The notes: generated from the letters alone by a model not told the origin. 64,000 bases of DNA from Pantoea rwandensis (GCF_000759475.1 NZ_CP009454.1:1612001-1676000); one strand, 5' to 3'; positions 33,780 to 47,155 are shown, counted from the stretch's first letter. Translations and numbers: made by a program.

Positions 33780-34439
33780 ATGCAGAAAGAAAAACTTTCC
33801 GCTTTAATGGATGGTGAAACTCTCGATAACGAGCTGTTGGCGTCGTTGTCGAAGGATGCAGATCTTCAAAAAAGCTGGGAGAGCTACCATCTAATCCGCG
33901 ACACCTTACGAGGTGATGTCGGTGAAGTGCTGCATTTTGATATCTCCGCACGCGTTGCAGCGGCCATTGAAAATGAGCCATTGCGCAAAGTGACTCCGCT
34001 GATTCCTGAAGCGCAGCCTGAGCCATCACGCTGGGAGAAAATGCCGTTCTGGCGCCGTGGCGGCACCTGGACTGCACAACTGGCGCAGATTGGTGTGGCT
34101 GCCTGTGTCTCGCTGGCAGTGATTGTAGGTGTTCAGCACTACAATACTCAGCCTGGCAGCAGCGCAACGGAAACCTCAGATTCTCCAGCGTTTAATACGC
34201 TGCCGATGATGGGTAAAGCTTCTCCTGTTAGTCTTGGCGTCCCTTCTGACGCGTTTGACACCAATAGCTCTAACCAGCAGGTGCAGGAACAGCGTCGTCG
34301 TGTGAATGCCATGCTGCAGGACTATGAACTGCAACGCCGTCTGCATGCTGATCAGGTCCAGTTCGATCAAAAGAATGATCCACAGCAGGCGCAAGCTAAC
34401 GTTCCCGGAAATCAGTCGTTAGGAACTCAACAGCAGTAA
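33780..34439 (+). CDS. rseA: Anti-sigmaE factor RseA
   Basis: A 219-residue inner-membrane protein. The cytoplasmic domain that holds sigmaE begins MQKEKLSALMDGETLDN; a membrane span lies at about residues 100-120 (LAQIGVAACVSLAVIVGVQ); the periplasmic part binds RseB and is cut by DegS then RseP under stress. The stop shares a base with the rseB start (TAATG). Confidence 0.96.
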   Translation: MQKEKLSALMDGETLDNELLASLSKDADLQKSWESYHLIRDTLRGDVGEVLHFDISARVAAAIENEPLRKVTPLIPEAQPEPSRWEKMPFWRRGGTWTAQLAQIGVAACVSLAVIVGVQHYNTQPGSSATETSDSPAFNTLPMMGKASPVSLGVPSDAFDTNSSNQQVQEQRRRVNAMLQDYELQRRLHADQVQFDQKNDPQQAQANVPGNQSLGTQQQ

Positions 34440-35395
34440 TGAAGCAACTTTGGTGTGCCGTTAGCCTGCTGGCAGGCAGCCTGCTTTGGTCCTCCACCGC
34501 CCCGGCGCAGACATCTGCTTCCGGGGCGTTGTTACAGCAGATGGAGCAGGCAAGCCAGAACCTCAACTACGAATTCGCCTACATCAATGTCTCTCGTCTT
34601 GGCATTGAATCTCTGCGTTATCGTCATGCAGTTATCGATAATCGTATCTTTGCCCAACTGTTGCAGATGGATGGGCCGCGTCGTGAAGTGATTCAGCGTG
34701 GCAATGACATCAGCTACTTCGAGCCAGGGCTTGATCCCTTCTCGCTACCGGGCAATCACATTATTGATGCGCTGCCTGCATTGATGTTTGCTGATTTCTC
34801 CCGCCTTGGTGATGCCTACGATTTTATTCCGGTAGGACGTTCGCGTATGGCCGATCAAATGTGCGAAGTGGTGCGCATCGTGTCGCGTGATGGCACGCGT
34901 TACAGCTATGTCGTGTGGCTGGATGTTGATACTAAATTGCCGCTACGCATCGATTTGCTGGATCGCGATGGTGAAACGCTGGAGCAGTTCCGTGTCATCA
35001 GCTTTGCGGTGGATGAAGGCGTGCGTAATCTGATGCAGGGGCTGGAAAAAGCCAATCTGCCGCCAACGCTGTCATTACCGGCGGGCGATAAAGTGCAGCT
35101 CAGCTGGCAGCCAGGCTGGTTGCCTGCGGGTATGACACTGATTTCGCAGAGTCGCCGCGATATGCCAGCCATGAATAAAACCGTAGAATCTCGTCTGTAC
35201 AGCGATGGCTTATTCAGCTTTGCTATCAACATTACGCCTGCCGATAAAAGCAGTGTGCCGCAGTCATTGCGCACTGGGCGTCGTACGGTGCAGACAGAAG
35301 TGCGCGATAATCGTGAAATCACCGTGGTGGGCGAATTACCGCCTGCAACGGCCAAACGTATCGCGGACAGCATAGATTCAGGTGCACAAAAATGA
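34439..35395 (+). CDS. rseB: SigmaE regulator RseB
   Basis: A 318-residue periplasmic protein with signal peptide (MKQLWCAVSLLAGSLLWSST, mature from about residue 24). It binds the periplasmic domain of RseA, shielding it from DegS, and lets go when it senses mislocalised lipopolysaccharide or lipoproteins. The MucB/RseB fold is recognisable from LQQMEQASQNLNYEFAYINV to the C-terminal domain. Its stop overlaps the start of rseC (ATGA). Confidence 0.96.
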   Translation: MKQLWCAVSLLAGSLLWSSTAPAQTSASGALLQQMEQASQNLNYEFAYINVSRLGIESLRYRHAVIDNRIFAQLLQMDGPRREVIQRGNDISYFEPGLDPFSLPGNHIIDALPALMFADFSRLGDAYDFIPVGRSRMADQMCEVVRIVSRDGTRYSYVVWLDVDTKLPLRIDLLDRDGETLEQFRVISFAVDEGVRNLMQGLEKANLPPTLSLPAGDKVQLSWQPGWLPAGMTLISQSRRDMPAMNKTVESRLYSDGLFSFAINITPADKSSVPQSLRTGRRTVQTEVRDNREITVVGELPPATAKRIADSIDSGAQK

Positions 35396-35856
35396 TGAGA
35401 GAATGGGCCACCGTGGTGGCGTGGGAAAAAGGCATTGCCACGCTGCACTCGGAAGCGAAAACCTCCTGTAACAGCTGTTCAGCCCGCAAAGGCTGCGGCA
35501 GCCACGCGCTCAATCAACTTGGGCCGAAAAATGCTCATGTCATGACCATTGCCAGCCCGGAGCCTTTACAGCCCGGACAGCGCATTGAATTGGGTATCCG
35601 TGAAAGCAGTCTGCTGGGTTCAGCGCTGCTGGTTTACATGACGCCGCTGTTTGGCCTGTTTTTAGTCGCAGGTCTGTTTCAGATGCTGTTCCACAGTGAT
35701 CTGGCGGCGGCCTGCGGTGCGCTGTTAGGCGGCATTGGTGGCTTTATTGTGGCTAAAGGGGTTTCCAGCGTGTTCGGTCATCGGGAAGCCTTTCAGCCGA
35801 TCATCCTCAGCGTTGCGTTACCGCCCGATGCCATACGCGTAGAAAATGAAGGTTGA
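35392..35856 (+). CDS. rseC: SigmaE modulator RseC
   Basis: A 154-residue inner-membrane protein with a cytoplasmic cysteine cluster (TSCNSCSARKGCGSH: Cys-x2-Cys-x5-Cys) and two membrane spans (about residues 80-100 and 103-123). It is a weak positive modulator of sigmaE and relates to RsxC/SoxR-reducing components; the cysteines probably bind an Fe-S cluster. Last gene of the operon before a terminator. Confidence 0.95.
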   Translation: MMREWATVVAWEKGIATLHSEAKTSCNSCSARKGCGSHALNQLGPKNAHVMTIASPEPLQPGQRIELGIRESSLLGSALLVYMTPLFGLFLVAGLFQMLFHSDLAAACGALLGGIGGFIVAKGVSSVFGHREAFQPIILSVALPPDAIRVENEG

Positions 35857-35867
35857 TCCCTGCCAGG

Positions 35868-35889
35868 GCCGCGCAACGCGCGGCTTTTT
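35868..35889 (+). terminator. Terminator of the rpoE-rseABC operon
   Basis: Stem GCCGCGC / GCGCGGC with loop AAC and five Ts, 11 bases after rseC. Confidence 0.85.
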
Positions 35890-36074
35890 CATTTAGGCTT
35901 ACCCGCTGAAATCTGTTGCGATTCCCCACAGTTCCATTCTTTAACGCGCGGCGTTAACAGTGTAATATGCGTCGTCATTAATGAGGCTGACAGGATTCCG
36001 GGTAAAGCTCACTTTCCTGAATGTGTCTGTGCTCAAGTTTTCCACTGATTTTTTACGTGAAGATATTCATATAA

Positions 36075-37874
36075 ATGAAGCACATACGAAATTTCTCCAT
36101 CATCGCACACATCGACCACGGCAAATCAACGCTCTCTGACCGCTTGATTCAGATTTGTGGTGGCCTCAGCGATCGTGAGATGGCGGCGCAGGTTCTGGAT
36201 TCTATGGATCTGGAGCGCGAGCGCGGCATTACCATCAAAGCGCAAAGCGTAACGCTCGATTACAAAGCGCTGAACGGTGAAACTTACCAGCTCAATTTTA
36301 TCGATACTCCCGGCCACGTTGACTTCTCCTATGAAGTTTCCCGCTCGTTAGCGGCTTGTGAAGGGGCATTGCTGGTGGTCGATGCAGGTCAGGGCGTTGA
36401 AGCACAGACGCTGGCGAACTGCTACACCGCAATGGAAATGGATCTGGAAGTGGTACCGGTTTTGAACAAAATCGACTTGCCTGCGGCCGATCCTGAGCGC
36501 GTGGCGGAAGAGATTGAAGATATCGTTGGTATTGATGCGGCTGATGCCGTGCGCTGCTCGGCAAAAACCGGCGTTGGCGTTCCGGATGTGCTTGAGCGTC
36601 TGGTGCGTGATATCCCACCACCGGAAGGTGATCCGGAAGGCCCACTGCAGGCGCTGATCATCGACTCATGGTTCGATAACTACCTGGGCGTTGTGTCACT
36701 GATTCGTATCAAGAACGGTACGCTGCGCAAAGGCGACAAAGTGAAGGTGATGAGCACCGGTCAGACCTATAACGCTGATCGCTTAGGCATCTTTACACCG
36801 AAACAGGTTGACCGTAATGAACTCAATTGCGGTGAAGTGGGCTGGTTGGTGTGTGCAATCAAAGACATCCTCGGCGCGCCAGTAGGCGATACCTTAACGC
36901 TGCAGCGTAATCCTGCTGACAAAGTGTTGCCAGGCTTTAAAAAAGTGAAGCCACAGGTTTATGCCGGTCTGTTCCCGATCAGCTCTGATGACTATGAAGC
37001 ATTCCGTGATGCGCTGGGCAAATTGAGCCTGAACGATGCCTCACTGTTCTACGAACCAGAGAGTTCAACGGCGCTGGGCTTTGGCTTCCGCATCGGCTTC
37101 CTTGGCCTGCTGCACATGGAGATCATTCAGGAACGTCTGGAGCGTGAATACGATCTCGACCTGATCACCACTGCGCCGACGGTTGTCTATGAAGTGCTGA
37201 CGACCGATGGTCAAACTGTCTATGTCGATAGCCCATCCAAGCTGCCGCCGCTGAACAATATTGAAGAACTGCGCGAACCGATCGCCGAGTGTCACATGCT
37301 GCTGCCGCAGGAGTTCCTCGGCAACGTGATCACCCTGTGTATTGAGAAACGCGGTGTGCAGACCAACATGGTTTACCACGGTAAACAGGTTGCGCTGACC
37401 TATGAAATCCCGATGGCAGAAGTGGTACTCGACTTCTTCGACCGTCTGAAATCAACGTCTCGCGGCTATGCATCGCTGGACTATAACTTTAAACGTTTCC
37501 AGGCCTCTGACATGGTGCGTGTCGACGTGATGATTAACTCAGAACGTGTAGATGCGCTGGCGCTGATTACCCACCGTGATAACTCTCAGTATCGTGGCCG
37601 CGACCTCGTGGAGAAGATGAAAGATCTGATCCCACGTCAGCAGTTCGATATTGCGATTCAGGCGGCAATCGGCAACCACATTATCGCTCGCTCAACGGTC
37701 AAGCAGCTGCGTAAAAACGTTCTGGCGAAATGCTATGGCGGTGACGTGAGCCGTAAGAAGAAACTGTTGCAGAAGCAGAAAGACGGTAAGAAGCGAATGA
37801 AGCAGGTCGGCAACGTTGAGCTGCCGCAGGAAGCATTCCTTGCCATTCTGCATGTCGGTAAAGACAGCAAATAA
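36075..37874 (+). CDS. lepA: Elongation factor 4 (LepA)
   Basis: A 599-residue translational GTPase that acts in ribosome biogenesis and translation initiation under stress. G motifs AHIDHGKST (G1), the effector RGITIK, DTPGH (G3) and NKID (G4) are intact; the LepA C-terminal domain follows ([19 protein letters not shown]). Length equals E. coli LepA. First gene of the lepA-lepB-rnc-era-recO-pdxJ-acpS run. Confidence 0.98.
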   Translation: MKHIRNFSIIAHIDHGKSTLSDRLIQICGGLSDREMAAQVLDSMDLERERGITIKAQSVTLDYKALNGETYQLNFIDTPGHVDFSYEVSRSLAACEGALLVVDAGQGVEAQTLANCYTAMEMDLEVVPVLNKIDLPAADPERVAEEIEDIVGIDAADAVRCSAKTGVGVPDVLERLVRDIPPPEGDPEGPLQALIIDSWFDNYLGVVSLIRIKNGTLRKGDKVKVMSTGQTYNADRLGIFTPKQVDRNELNCGEVGWLVCAIKDILGAPVGDTLTLQRNPADKVLPGFKKVKPQVYAGLFPISSDDYEAFRDALGKLSLNDASLFYEPESSTALGFGFRIGFLGLLHMEIIQERLEREYDLDLITTAPTVVYEVLTTDGQTVYVDSPSKLPPLNNIEELREPIAECHMLLPQEFLGNVITLCIEKRGVQTNMVYHGKQVALTYEIPMAEVVLDFFDRLKSTSRGYASLDYNFKRFQASDMVRVDVMINSERVDALALITHRDNSQYRGRDLVEKMKDLIPRQQFDIAIQAAIGNHIIARSTVKQLRKNVLAKCYGGDVSRKKKLLQKQKDGKKRMKQVGNVELPQEAFLAILHVGKDSK

Positions 37875-37883
37875 GGAACTTTA

Positions 37884-38855
37884 ATGGCTAATATGTTCGC
37901 CCTGATTCTGGTGATCGCCACGCTAATAACCGGTGTTATCTGGTGTATCGATCGCTTTAAATGGGCTCCGGCGCGTCGTGCTAAGCAGGCAGCTGCACAA
38001 GCGCAGGCAGGTAACGCATTGGACGGCAAAACGCTGGCCAAAGTGGCGGCTCAGCCAGGCTGGGTAGAAACGGCGGCATCGGTGTTCCCGGTGCTGGCGG
38101 TGGTACTGATCGTTCGCTCATTTATTTTTGAGCCGTTCCAGATCCCATCAGGTTCCATGATGCCGACGTTGCTGATTGGTGATTTTATTCTGGTGGAGAA
38201 GTTTGCTTACGGAATCAAAGATCCGATTACTCAAACCACGCTGATCCCAACGGGTCATCCGCAGCGCGGTGATGTGGCGGTGTTTAAATACCCGAAAGAT
38301 CCGAGCGTCGATTACATTAAACGTGTTATCGGTCTGCCGGGCGACAAAGTGGTGTTTGATCCTTACAGCAAAACGCTGACGGTTAACCCGGGTTGTGGCA
38401 CAGGCAAATGCGATACTGCGTTGCCGATCACCTATACCAACGTGGAGCCAAGCCGCTTCATTCAAACCTTCAGCGGCTTTGATGGCAATGAAGCCGGCAA
38501 CGGCTTCTTTGAAGCACCACAGGGCGAAACCATGAAGGGCGGCCTGCGTCTGGGAACACGTAAAGAGACGCTGGGCACGGTGACGCACGATATCCTGTTA
38601 GTAAACGAAGCGCAGAGCCAGGCAAGCATGTATTATCAGCAGCCGGGTCAGCCGCAATCCACGTGGATCGTGCCGGAAGGGCAATATTTCATGATGGGTG
38701 ATAACCGCGATAACAGCGCCGACAGCCGCTACTGGGGCTTTGTGCCTGAGAAGAATCTGGTCGGTAAAGCGGTGGCTATCTGGATGAGCTTTGAGAAACA
38801 AGAAGGACAGTGGCCTACGGGCGTGCGCTTAAGTCGCATCGGCGGAATCCACTAA
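37884..38855 (+). CDS. lepB: Signal peptidase I (LepB)
   Basis: A 323-residue inner-membrane serine protease that removes signal peptides from exported proteins. Two N-terminal membrane spans (about residues 3-22 and 60-76) are followed by the catalytic domain: Ser91 in SGSMMPTLL and Lys146 in YIKRVIGLPGDKV, then GDNRDNSADSRYWG. It lies nine bases after lepA with an AAGGAAC ribosome site. Confidence 0.98.
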   Translation: MANMFALILVIATLITGVIWCIDRFKWAPARRAKQAAAQAQAGNALDGKTLAKVAAQPGWVETAASVFPVLAVVLIVRSFIFEPFQIPSGSMMPTLLIGDFILVEKFAYGIKDPITQTTLIPTGHPQRGDVAVFKYPKDPSVDYIKRVIGLPGDKVVFDPYSKTLTVNPGCGTGKCDTALPITYTNVEPSRFIQTFSGFDGNEAGNGFFEAPQGETMKGGLRLGTRKETLGTVTHDILLVNEAQSQASMYYQQPGQPQSTWIVPEGQYFMMGDNRDNSADSRYWGFVPEKNLVGKAVAIWMSFEKQEGQWPTGVRLSRIGGIH

Positions 38856-39668
<813 letters not shown>

Positions 39669-39684
39669 AATACATAGTCATATC

Positions 39685-39706
39685 GCAGCGTCGACAGCGA
39701 CGCTGC
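39685..39706 (+). promoter_or_regulatory. Hairpin between rnc and era
   Basis: Perfect 9-bp stem GCAGCGTCG / CGACGCTGC with loop ACAG and no T-run. An intra-operon mRNA structure; processing site or stabiliser cannot be decided. Confidence 0.5.
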
Positions 39707-39722
39707 CCAAGTCAGGACTCGA

Positions 39723-40625
39723 ATGAGCGAAATCGAAACACACAGCGGCTTTATCGCGATTGTCGGCCGACCTAACGTCGGCAAATCCACCTTACTGAAC
39801 CAGTTATTGGGGCAGAAAGTGTCGATCACCTCGCGTAAACCGCAAACCACGCGTCACCGCATCATGGGCATTCACACCGAAGGCGCTTATCAGGCGATCT
39901 ACGTGGATACCCCAGGGCTGCACATGGAAGAGAAGCGGGCGATTAACCGCCTGATGAACCGTGCTGCCAGCAGCTCAATTGGTGATGTGGAGCTGGTGAT
40001 TTTTGTTGTTGAAGGCACCCGCTGGACGCCGGACGATGAAATGGTCTTGAACAAGCTGCGCGACGGCAAAGTGCCGGTGGTGCTGGCCGTTAACAAGGTC
40101 GACAATATTCAGGATAAAACTATTCTGCTGCCGCATCTGCAGTTCCTGAGCCAGCAGATGAACTTCCTTGAGATCGTGCCGATCTCGGCGGAAAGCGGTA
40201 AAAACGTCGATGCGATTGCCGCTATCGCGCGTAAATGCCTGCCGAAATCTGACCATCACTTCCCGGAAGATTACATCACCGATCGCTCACAGCGCTTTAT
40301 GGCGTCTGAGATCATCCGTGAAAAACTGATGCGCTTCCTCGGTGCCGAACTGCCTTACTCAGTGACCGTGGAAATCGAACAATTCGTCTCTAACGATCGT
40401 GGTGGCTATGACATCAACGGTCTGATCCTCGTCGAGCGCGAAGGGCAGAAGAAGATGGTGATTGGCAACAAAGGCGCCAAGATTAAAACCATCGGTATTG
40501 AAGCGCGTAAAGACATGGAAGAGATGTTTGAAGCTAAAGTGCATCTCGAACTGTGGGTTAAAGTGAAATCGGGTTGGGCGGATGACGAACGTGCACTGCG
40601 CAGCCTGGGCTATACAGACGAATAA
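39723..40625 (+). CDS. era: GTPase Era
   Basis: A 300-residue essential GTPase that binds 16S rRNA and assists 30S maturation. G motifs GRPNVGKST, the switch segment [12 protein letters not shown] and NKVD are intact, and a C-terminal KH domain carries the GxxG loop ([13 protein letters not shown]). Length as in E. coli. Confidence 0.98.
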   Translation: MSEIETHSGFIAIVGRPNVGKSTLLNQLLGQKVSITSRKPQTTRHRIMGIHTEGAYQAIYVDTPGLHMEEKRAINRLMNRAASSSIGDVELVIFVVEGTRWTPDDEMVLNKLRDGKVPVVLAVNKVDNIQDKTILLPHLQFLSQQMNFLEIVPISAESGKNVDAIAAIARKCLPKSDHHFPEDYITDRSQRFMASEIIREKLMRFLGAELPYSVTVEIEQFVSNDRGGYDINGLILVEREGQKKMVIGNKGAKIKTIGIEARKDMEEMFEAKVHLELWVKVKSGWADDERALRSLGYTDE

Positions 40626-40628
40626 TTG

Positions 40629-41357
40629 ATGGAAGGCTGGCAACGCGCCTTTGTGCTGCATAGTCGCCCTTACAGCGAAACCAGCCTCCTGCTCGATCTG
40701 TTCAGCGAAAGCGAAGGGCGCGTCCGCGTCCTCGCCAAAGGCGCACGCTCGCGCCGTTCCCAACTCAAAGGTGCACTCCAACCCTTCACGCCGCTGTTGG
40801 TGCGTTGGGGCGGGCGTGGCGAAGTCAAAACGCTGCGCAGCGCCGAAGCGGTGTCGCTGGCATTACCGCTCAGTGGCATCACGCTCTATTGCGGGCTGTA
40901 CGTTAACGAACTGCTGTCCCGCGTGCTTGAGCAGGAAATTCCTTTCTCCGATCTTTTCTTTGATTATCTCCATTGCATCCAGATGCTGGCCGCAGGCAGC
41001 GGCACGCCTGAACCGGCGCTGCGTCGCTTTGAACTGGCGCTGCTGGGCCATCTGGGTTACGGCGTGGATTTCCTGCACTGTGCGGGCAGTGGTGAAGAGA
41101 TCGATGACGGCATGACGTACAGCTACCGTGAAGAGAAGGGCTTTATCGCCAGCCTGGTGGTGAACCAACGCAGTTTCACCGGTCGCCAGCTGCGTGCGCT
41201 GTGGGCACGTGAGTTTCCTGATGCCGACAGCCTGCGTGCTGCCAAGCGGTTCACGCGTATGGCGCTTAAGCCTTATCTGGGCGGAAAACCGCTGAAGAGC
41301 CAGGAATTGTTTCGCCAGTTTGTGCCAAAAAAGAAGCCCGATGTGGCAAACGACTAG
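40629..41357 (+). CDS. recO: Recombination mediator RecO
   Basis: A 242-residue protein that with RecR loads RecA onto SSB-coated single-stranded DNA. N-terminal OB fold ([20 protein letters not shown]) and helical C-terminal part are nearly identical to E. coli. The ATG at 40629 follows the era stop by three bases; a TTG at 40626 is directly upstream but less likely. Confidence 0.97.
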   Translation: MEGWQRAFVLHSRPYSETSLLLDLFSESEGRVRVLAKGARSRRSQLKGALQPFTPLLVRWGGRGEVKTLRSAEAVSLALPLSGITLYCGLYVNELLSRVLEQEIPFSDLFFDYLHCIQMLAAGSGTPEPALRRFELALLGHLGYGVDFLHCAGSGEEIDDGMTYSYREEKGFIASLVVNQRSFTGRQLRALWAREFPDADSLRAAKRFTRMALKPYLGGKPLKSQELFRQFVPKKKPDVAND

Positions 41358-41427
41358 CGCTGGTCGTACCGCCTGATATGCTCAGCACGGTACACTGCAA
41401 ACACACTGAACCTATTTAAGGATTGTC

Positions 41428-42159
41428 ATGGCTGAGTTGCTGTTAGGGGTCAACATTGACCATATCGCCACCGTACGTAACGCACGTGGCACGAATTATC
41501 CCGATCCAGTCCAGGCTGCGTTTGTTTCTGAACAGGCGGGCGCAGATGGCATCACTGTGCACCTGCGTGAAGATCGTCGTCATATCACCGATCGCGATGT
41601 GCGTATTCTGCGCGACACCATCCAGACGCGCATGAATCTGGAGATGGCGGTGACCGATGAGATGATCGACATTGCCTGCGACATCAAGCCGCACTTCGTG
41701 TGTCTGGTGCCAGAAAAGCGCCAGGAAGTGACCACCGAAGGCGGATTAGATGTGGCGGGTCAGCAGGACAAAATCAACGCAGCGGTTCGCCTGCTGAGCG
41801 AAGCGGGTATCCTGGTGTCGCTGTTTATCGATGCCGATCATCGCCAGATTGAAGCGGCCGTTGCCAGCGGCGCACCTTACATTGAGATCCACACCGGCGC
41901 CTACGCGGAAGCACCGGAAGGGCTGGAGCGTGAAGCCGAGCTGTCTCGCATTCGCAAAGCGGCCACGTTTGCAGCCAGCCTGGGCTTGAAGGTTAATGCC
42001 GGTCACGGTCTGACGTATCACAATGTGCAACCGATCGCGGAACTGCCGGAGATGCACGAGCTTAACATTGGTCACGCTATCATTGGCCGTGCGCTGTTCA
42101 GTGGCCTGGCGGATGCGGTGTCAGAGATGAAGCAGTTGATGCGGGAAGCGCGTCGCTAA
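41428..42159 (+). CDS. pdxJ: Pyridoxine 5'-phosphate synthase PdxJ
   Basis: A 243-residue TIM-barrel enzyme closing the pyridoxine ring in vitamin B6 synthesis, from 1-deoxyxylulose 5-phosphate and aminoacetone phosphate. Features: [17 protein letters not shown], the HLREDRRHI loop, [12 protein letters not shown] and GHGLTYHNV. Its TAA shares a base with the acpS ATG (TAATG), so the two are coupled as in E. coli. Confidence 0.98.
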   Translation: MAELLLGVNIDHIATVRNARGTNYPDPVQAAFVSEQAGADGITVHLREDRRHITDRDVRILRDTIQTRMNLEMAVTDEMIDIACDIKPHFVCLVPEKRQEVTTEGGLDVAGQQDKINAAVRLLSEAGILVSLFIDADHRQIEAAVASGAPYIEIHTGAYAEAPEGLEREAELSRIRKAATFAASLGLKVNAGHGLTYHNVQPIAELPEMHELNIGHAIIGRALFSGLADAVSEMKQLMREARR

Positions 42160-42539
42160 TGGCGATTCTTGGACTCGGCAGTGACATCGTTGAAATTGAA
42201 CGTATTGCCGGTGTGATTGAGCGATCCGGCGATCGTCTGGCGCGTCGCGTCTTAAGCGAAGCCGAGTGGCAACAGTATCAGGCGCACCAGCAGCCGGTGC
42301 GTTTTCTTGCCAAACGTTTTGCGGTGAAAGAAGCGGCGGCCAAAGCCTTTGGTACCGGAATTCGCGGTGGCCTGGCCTTTAATCAATTCGAAGTGTACAA
42401 CGATGCGCTTGGCAAACCGGGCTTACGCTTTTTCGAACAGGCAAAAGTGATTGCCAGCCAGTTGGGCGTGAAACATGTGCATGTTACCCTGGCCGATGAG
42501 CGCCACTACGCCTGCGCAACGGTGATCATCGAAGACTAA
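42159..42539 (+). CDS. acpS: Holo-[acyl-carrier-protein] synthase AcpS
   Basis: A 126-residue enzyme that attaches 4'-phosphopantetheine to acyl carrier protein. Metal-binding [13 protein letters not shown] (Asp in GSD) and [10 protein letters not shown] (Glu) are intact. Its stop overlaps the convergent yfhL stop by three bases. Confidence 0.97.
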   Translation: MAILGLGSDIVEIERIAGVIERSGDRLARRVLSEAEWQQYQAHQQPVRFLAKRFAVKEAAAKAFGTGIRGGLAFNQFEVYNDALGKPGLRFFEQAKVIASQLGVKHVHVTLADERHYACATVIIED

Positions 42540-42784
42540 GGGTGCAACACGACAAATTTCTCCCACAGCGCCTCGCGGGTTTCCGGGTGCTGTGGGTCAG
42601 AAATAATGGTGTTATCAATCGGGCAGACGCTTTGGCAGGTCGGCACATCATAATGACCTACGCACTCGGTGCAGCGGTCGACATCAATCTCATAGATCAT
42701 CTCACCTAAGCTGATAGCCTGGTTCGGGCATTCAGGTTCGCACATATCGCAATTGATGCATTTCGCCGTAATGAGTAAAGCCAT
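42536..42784 (-). CDS. yfhL: YfhL-type 4Fe-4S ferredoxin
   Basis: An 82-residue ferredoxin with two clusters: [12 protein letters not shown] and, after an Allochromatium-type insertion, [18 protein letters not shown]. Electron carrier; partners in enterics are not well known. The start at 42784 ([13 protein letters not shown]) is usual for the family. Confidence 0.95.
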   Translation of the reverse strand: MALLITAKCINCDMCEPECPNQAISLGEMIYEIDVDRCTECVGHYDVPTCQSVCPIDNTIISDPQHPETREALWEKFVVLHP

Positions 42785-42987
42785 GATCGCCGTTAGCCTG
42801 AGAAAGAAGGCGCGCACCTTATCATAAAATCGGCTTCTGCAGGCGCAGGGTTTGTTGTGCTGGATCAAACAAAGCGGGAATTAAGCTCACTGAAGCAGAA
42901 TTCGCTATAAGTCAGCCAGGCATCAGGAAAACTCTGAGTTATCATTTTGTGCTGAAATTATCAGTGTGAACGCTTGTCGTAAGTACT

Positions 42988-43182
42988 ATGAAAAAAATTA
43001 ACGCGTTGAAAGACATGTTTTTAAAGCAGCAATGTATTCATTGCGGTGTTGCGCGAGGTTGGCTGGCGCGTTGGATGTCAGATGATGCCTCTTTATGCGA
43101 TGACTGCCTGCATAACCTGCAGCATGCGAGCCGCCAGGCCTGCCGTCACGATCCCACCACGCAAAGCAAAAAGGCCGAATAG
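42988..43182 (+). CDS. Small zinc-ribbon-like protein, unknown function
   Basis: A 64-residue protein with two Cys-x2-Cys knuckles, Cys16/Cys19 (CIHCG) and Cys37/Cys40 (CDDC), plus several histidines, separated by a short helix (GWLARWMSDDASL). This pattern fits a small zinc ribbon. No transport signal or other domain. Its stop codon is inside the stem-loop of the following terminator. It is a single gene, divergent from yfhL. Confidence 0.72.
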   Translation: MKKINALKDMFLKQQCIHCGVARGWLARWMSDDASLCDDCLHNLQHASRQACRHDPTTQSKKAE

Positions 43183-43192
43183 CGGCCTTTTT
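43168..43192. terminator. Bidirectional terminator overlapping the zinc-ribbon gene end
   Basis: Stem AAAAAGGCCG / CGGCCTTTTT with loop AATAG, which contains the stop codon; shared with the converging regulator gene. Confidence 0.85.
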
Positions 43193-43196
43193 CATC

Positions 43197-44036
43197 TCAC
43201 ACCAATTTTTTTACCAACTCTTCACTATGCCGTATGTGGCTGGAAGCGCGCTCTGGATCGTTTTGTACCAACGCCATAAACAGCAGGTCGGTCAGCGCCA
43301 GTTGTGCACTGGTGGATGAGATTGCGGCACTGCGCGTACTTTGCTCCTCGGCAACGGTGTACAGGCAAATTGTCGCGCACTGTTGCAGTGAGTTGGGAGT
43401 AAAGCCGGTAAACGCCAGCACGTCGACTCCCAACTGCGCGGCTTCCTGCGCCGCAAGGTTAATTTCACGCCGCTCACCGGTATAGGAAATCGCCAGCAGC
43501 ACATCTCCCGGTGCCATCGCCTGCACGCTCGCCAGTAAAGCATGCATATCCTGCTCAGCGACCGCGTTGATGCCAATCTTCATCAGCTTCCATGAGAAAT
43601 CTTTCGCCACTAACCCCGACGCACCGATGCCCACTAACAAAATGCGGTTGGCGTTTTTCAGCAATTGCAGGGTTTGCAGCAGTTTCTCTTCGCTGTTGAT
43701 ATCCAGCGTGGCGCGGATAGCGGAAATTTTCTCAGTCAGTAATTTTTCGCCGACCACTTTGAGGGGATCGTCGCTGAGAATATGATTGTGCACGGTGATG
43801 GCGTCACGATCCGCCAGCGACTCACTCAGTGCCAGTTTCAGCGCAGGAAATCCCTTATAGCCCAATTTTTGGGCAAACTTCACCACGCTCGACTGGCTGA
43901 CGCCTGATTCCTCAGCCAGTTTTTGTGAACTCAGATGCCGTGCCCGATCCGGCTGCGACAGCAAAAAATCCGCCAGCCGACGCTCATTTAGCGCCAGTCG
44001 AGGGTAGAGCTGGCGAATTCGCAGCAATGAACTCAT
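43197..44036 (-). CDS. yfhH: MurR/RpiR-family regulator (YfhH)
   Basis: A 279-residue transcription factor with an N-terminal RpiR helix-turn-helix (ARHLSSQKLAEESGVSQSSV, about residues 32-52) and a C-terminal SIS sugar-phosphate-binding domain (ILLVGIGASGLVAKDF ... DVLLAISYTGERRE). Regulators of this type respond to phosphosugars; the ligand and targets of YfhH are unknown. The location between yfhL and pgpC is as in E. coli. Confidence 0.92.
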   Translation of the reverse strand: MSSLLRIRQLYPRLALNERRLADFLLSQPDRARHLSSQKLAEESGVSQSSVVKFAQKLGYKGFPALKLALSESLADRDAITVHNHILSDDPLKVVGEKLLTEKISAIRATLDINSEEKLLQTLQLLKNANRILLVGIGASGLVAKDFSWKLMKIGINAVAEQDMHALLASVQAMAPGDVLLAISYTGERREINLAAQEAAQLGVDVLAFTGFTPNSLQQCATICLYTVAEEQSTRSAAISSTSAQLALTDLLFMALVQNDPERASSHIRHSEELVKKLV

Positions 44037-44240
44037 GTTCGATCCTTAATCCATCTAATCCCGCTTGAGCTTAGTCTCTTTTCGCACCGTCAGGTTTTAA
44101 TGACAGCACGCCGACACAAAGAATAAACTATTCAGCTGGCATTGTGGTCATTGGAATTAAAAATGACTGCTTTCGCTCCCGCCGTTGAAGCTGGCTACAC
44201 TGTAGGGCAAGCCGTAGAAAGGAAAGATAAGGAGTGGAGT

Positions 44241-44879
44241 TTGACAAAGGGTACGCAACGCCGCGTGGTGTTTTTCGATCTCGATGGCACGCTGCATCAG
44301 CAGGACATGTTTGGCACCTTTATGCGTTATCTGCTGCGACGTCAGCCGATCAACCTGTTGCTGGTGGTGCCGCTGTTGCCGGTGATTGGTCTGGGAATGC
44401 TGTTTAAAGGGCGCGCTGCGCGCTGGCCAATGAGCTTGCTGCTGTGGGCCATTACCTTCGGCCACAGTGAGCTGCGCCTGCGTCAGCGTGAGGCCGCGTT
44501 CGCGACATGGTTCCGCCAGCGCGTCACCGCTTTTCCGGTGGTGCAACAACGTCTGACGGATTATCTCAGCAGCGATGATGCGGATGTGTGGCTGATCACC
44601 GGTTCGCCACAATCACTGGTGGAGCAGGTCTATTTCGATTCGGCCTTTCTGCCGCGCGTTCAACTGATTGCCAGCCAGATGCAACCCGGTTTAGGGGGGC
44701 GCGTATTAGCCATGCGTTGCCTCGGGCATGAGAAGGTTGCTCAACTCGAAGAGAAGATTGGTACACCATTGCAACTCTACAGCGGTTACAGCGACAGTAA
44801 ACAGGATAACCCGCTGCTGTTCTTCTGCCAGCATCGCTGGCGGGTAACATCACGCGGTGAGCTGCAACAGCTGGAGTGA
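44241..44879 (+). CDS. pgpC: Phosphatidylglycerophosphatase C (YfhB)
   Basis: A 212-residue HAD-superfamily phosphatase that dephosphorylates phosphatidylglycerol phosphate in the inner membrane. Catalytic DLDGT (VVFFDLDGTLHQQD) is at the N-terminus; a hydrophobic segment (PINLLLVVPLLPVIGLGMLF) anchors it; SGYSDSKQDNPLL is the last HAD motif. I use the TTG at 44241 because AAGGAG lies seven bases upstream and the product then aligns with E. coli; an ATG at 44163 would add 26 unrelated residues. Confidence 0.9.
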   Translation: MTKGTQRRVVFFDLDGTLHQQDMFGTFMRYLLRRQPINLLLVVPLLPVIGLGMLFKGRAARWPMSLLLWAITFGHSELRLRQREAAFATWFRQRVTAFPVVQQRLTDYLSSDDADVWLITGSPQSLVEQVYFDSAFLPRVQLIASQMQPGLGGRVLAMRCLGHEKVAQLEEKIGTPLQLYSGYSDSKQDNPLLFFCQHRWRVTSRGELQQLE

Positions 44880-44917
44880 ATCATGCGGCGATTCCGTCTA
44901 TAATGCGCCGCCTTTAA

Positions 44918-46884
<1,967 letters not shown>

Positions 46885-47049
46885 ATAGTTGTCTCGTAAT
46901 GGCTCACAGGCCTCTGTCTTTTAAAAGGCAGTATTTATGTTGTTTTCACTCCCAGAGCGATGGGCATTTTGCGCAACAAAGCGCAGCAGGGCAACTTATA
47001 TAGCAAGAATTGTGCAAAATTCAGCCAAATGCTGAGTGCCAGATTTTAT

Positions 47050-47065
47050 GCGCAAACGGTTTCGT
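47050..47065 (+). promoter_or_regulatory. PurR operator upstream of purL
   Basis: GCGCAAACGGTTTCGT matches the PurR consensus ACGCAAACG-TTTTCGT at all but about two positions, about 90 bases before purL; a -10-like TATAAT (47082-47087) lies after it. Confidence 0.8.
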
Positions 47066-47155
47066 AACCCGTGCTGTTTCTCTATAATACCGCCCGTTTT
47101 CCCCTGTTGCGCCCAATGAAGCGTCGCCCGGCGCTTCGAAGACGAGAGATCTTTG

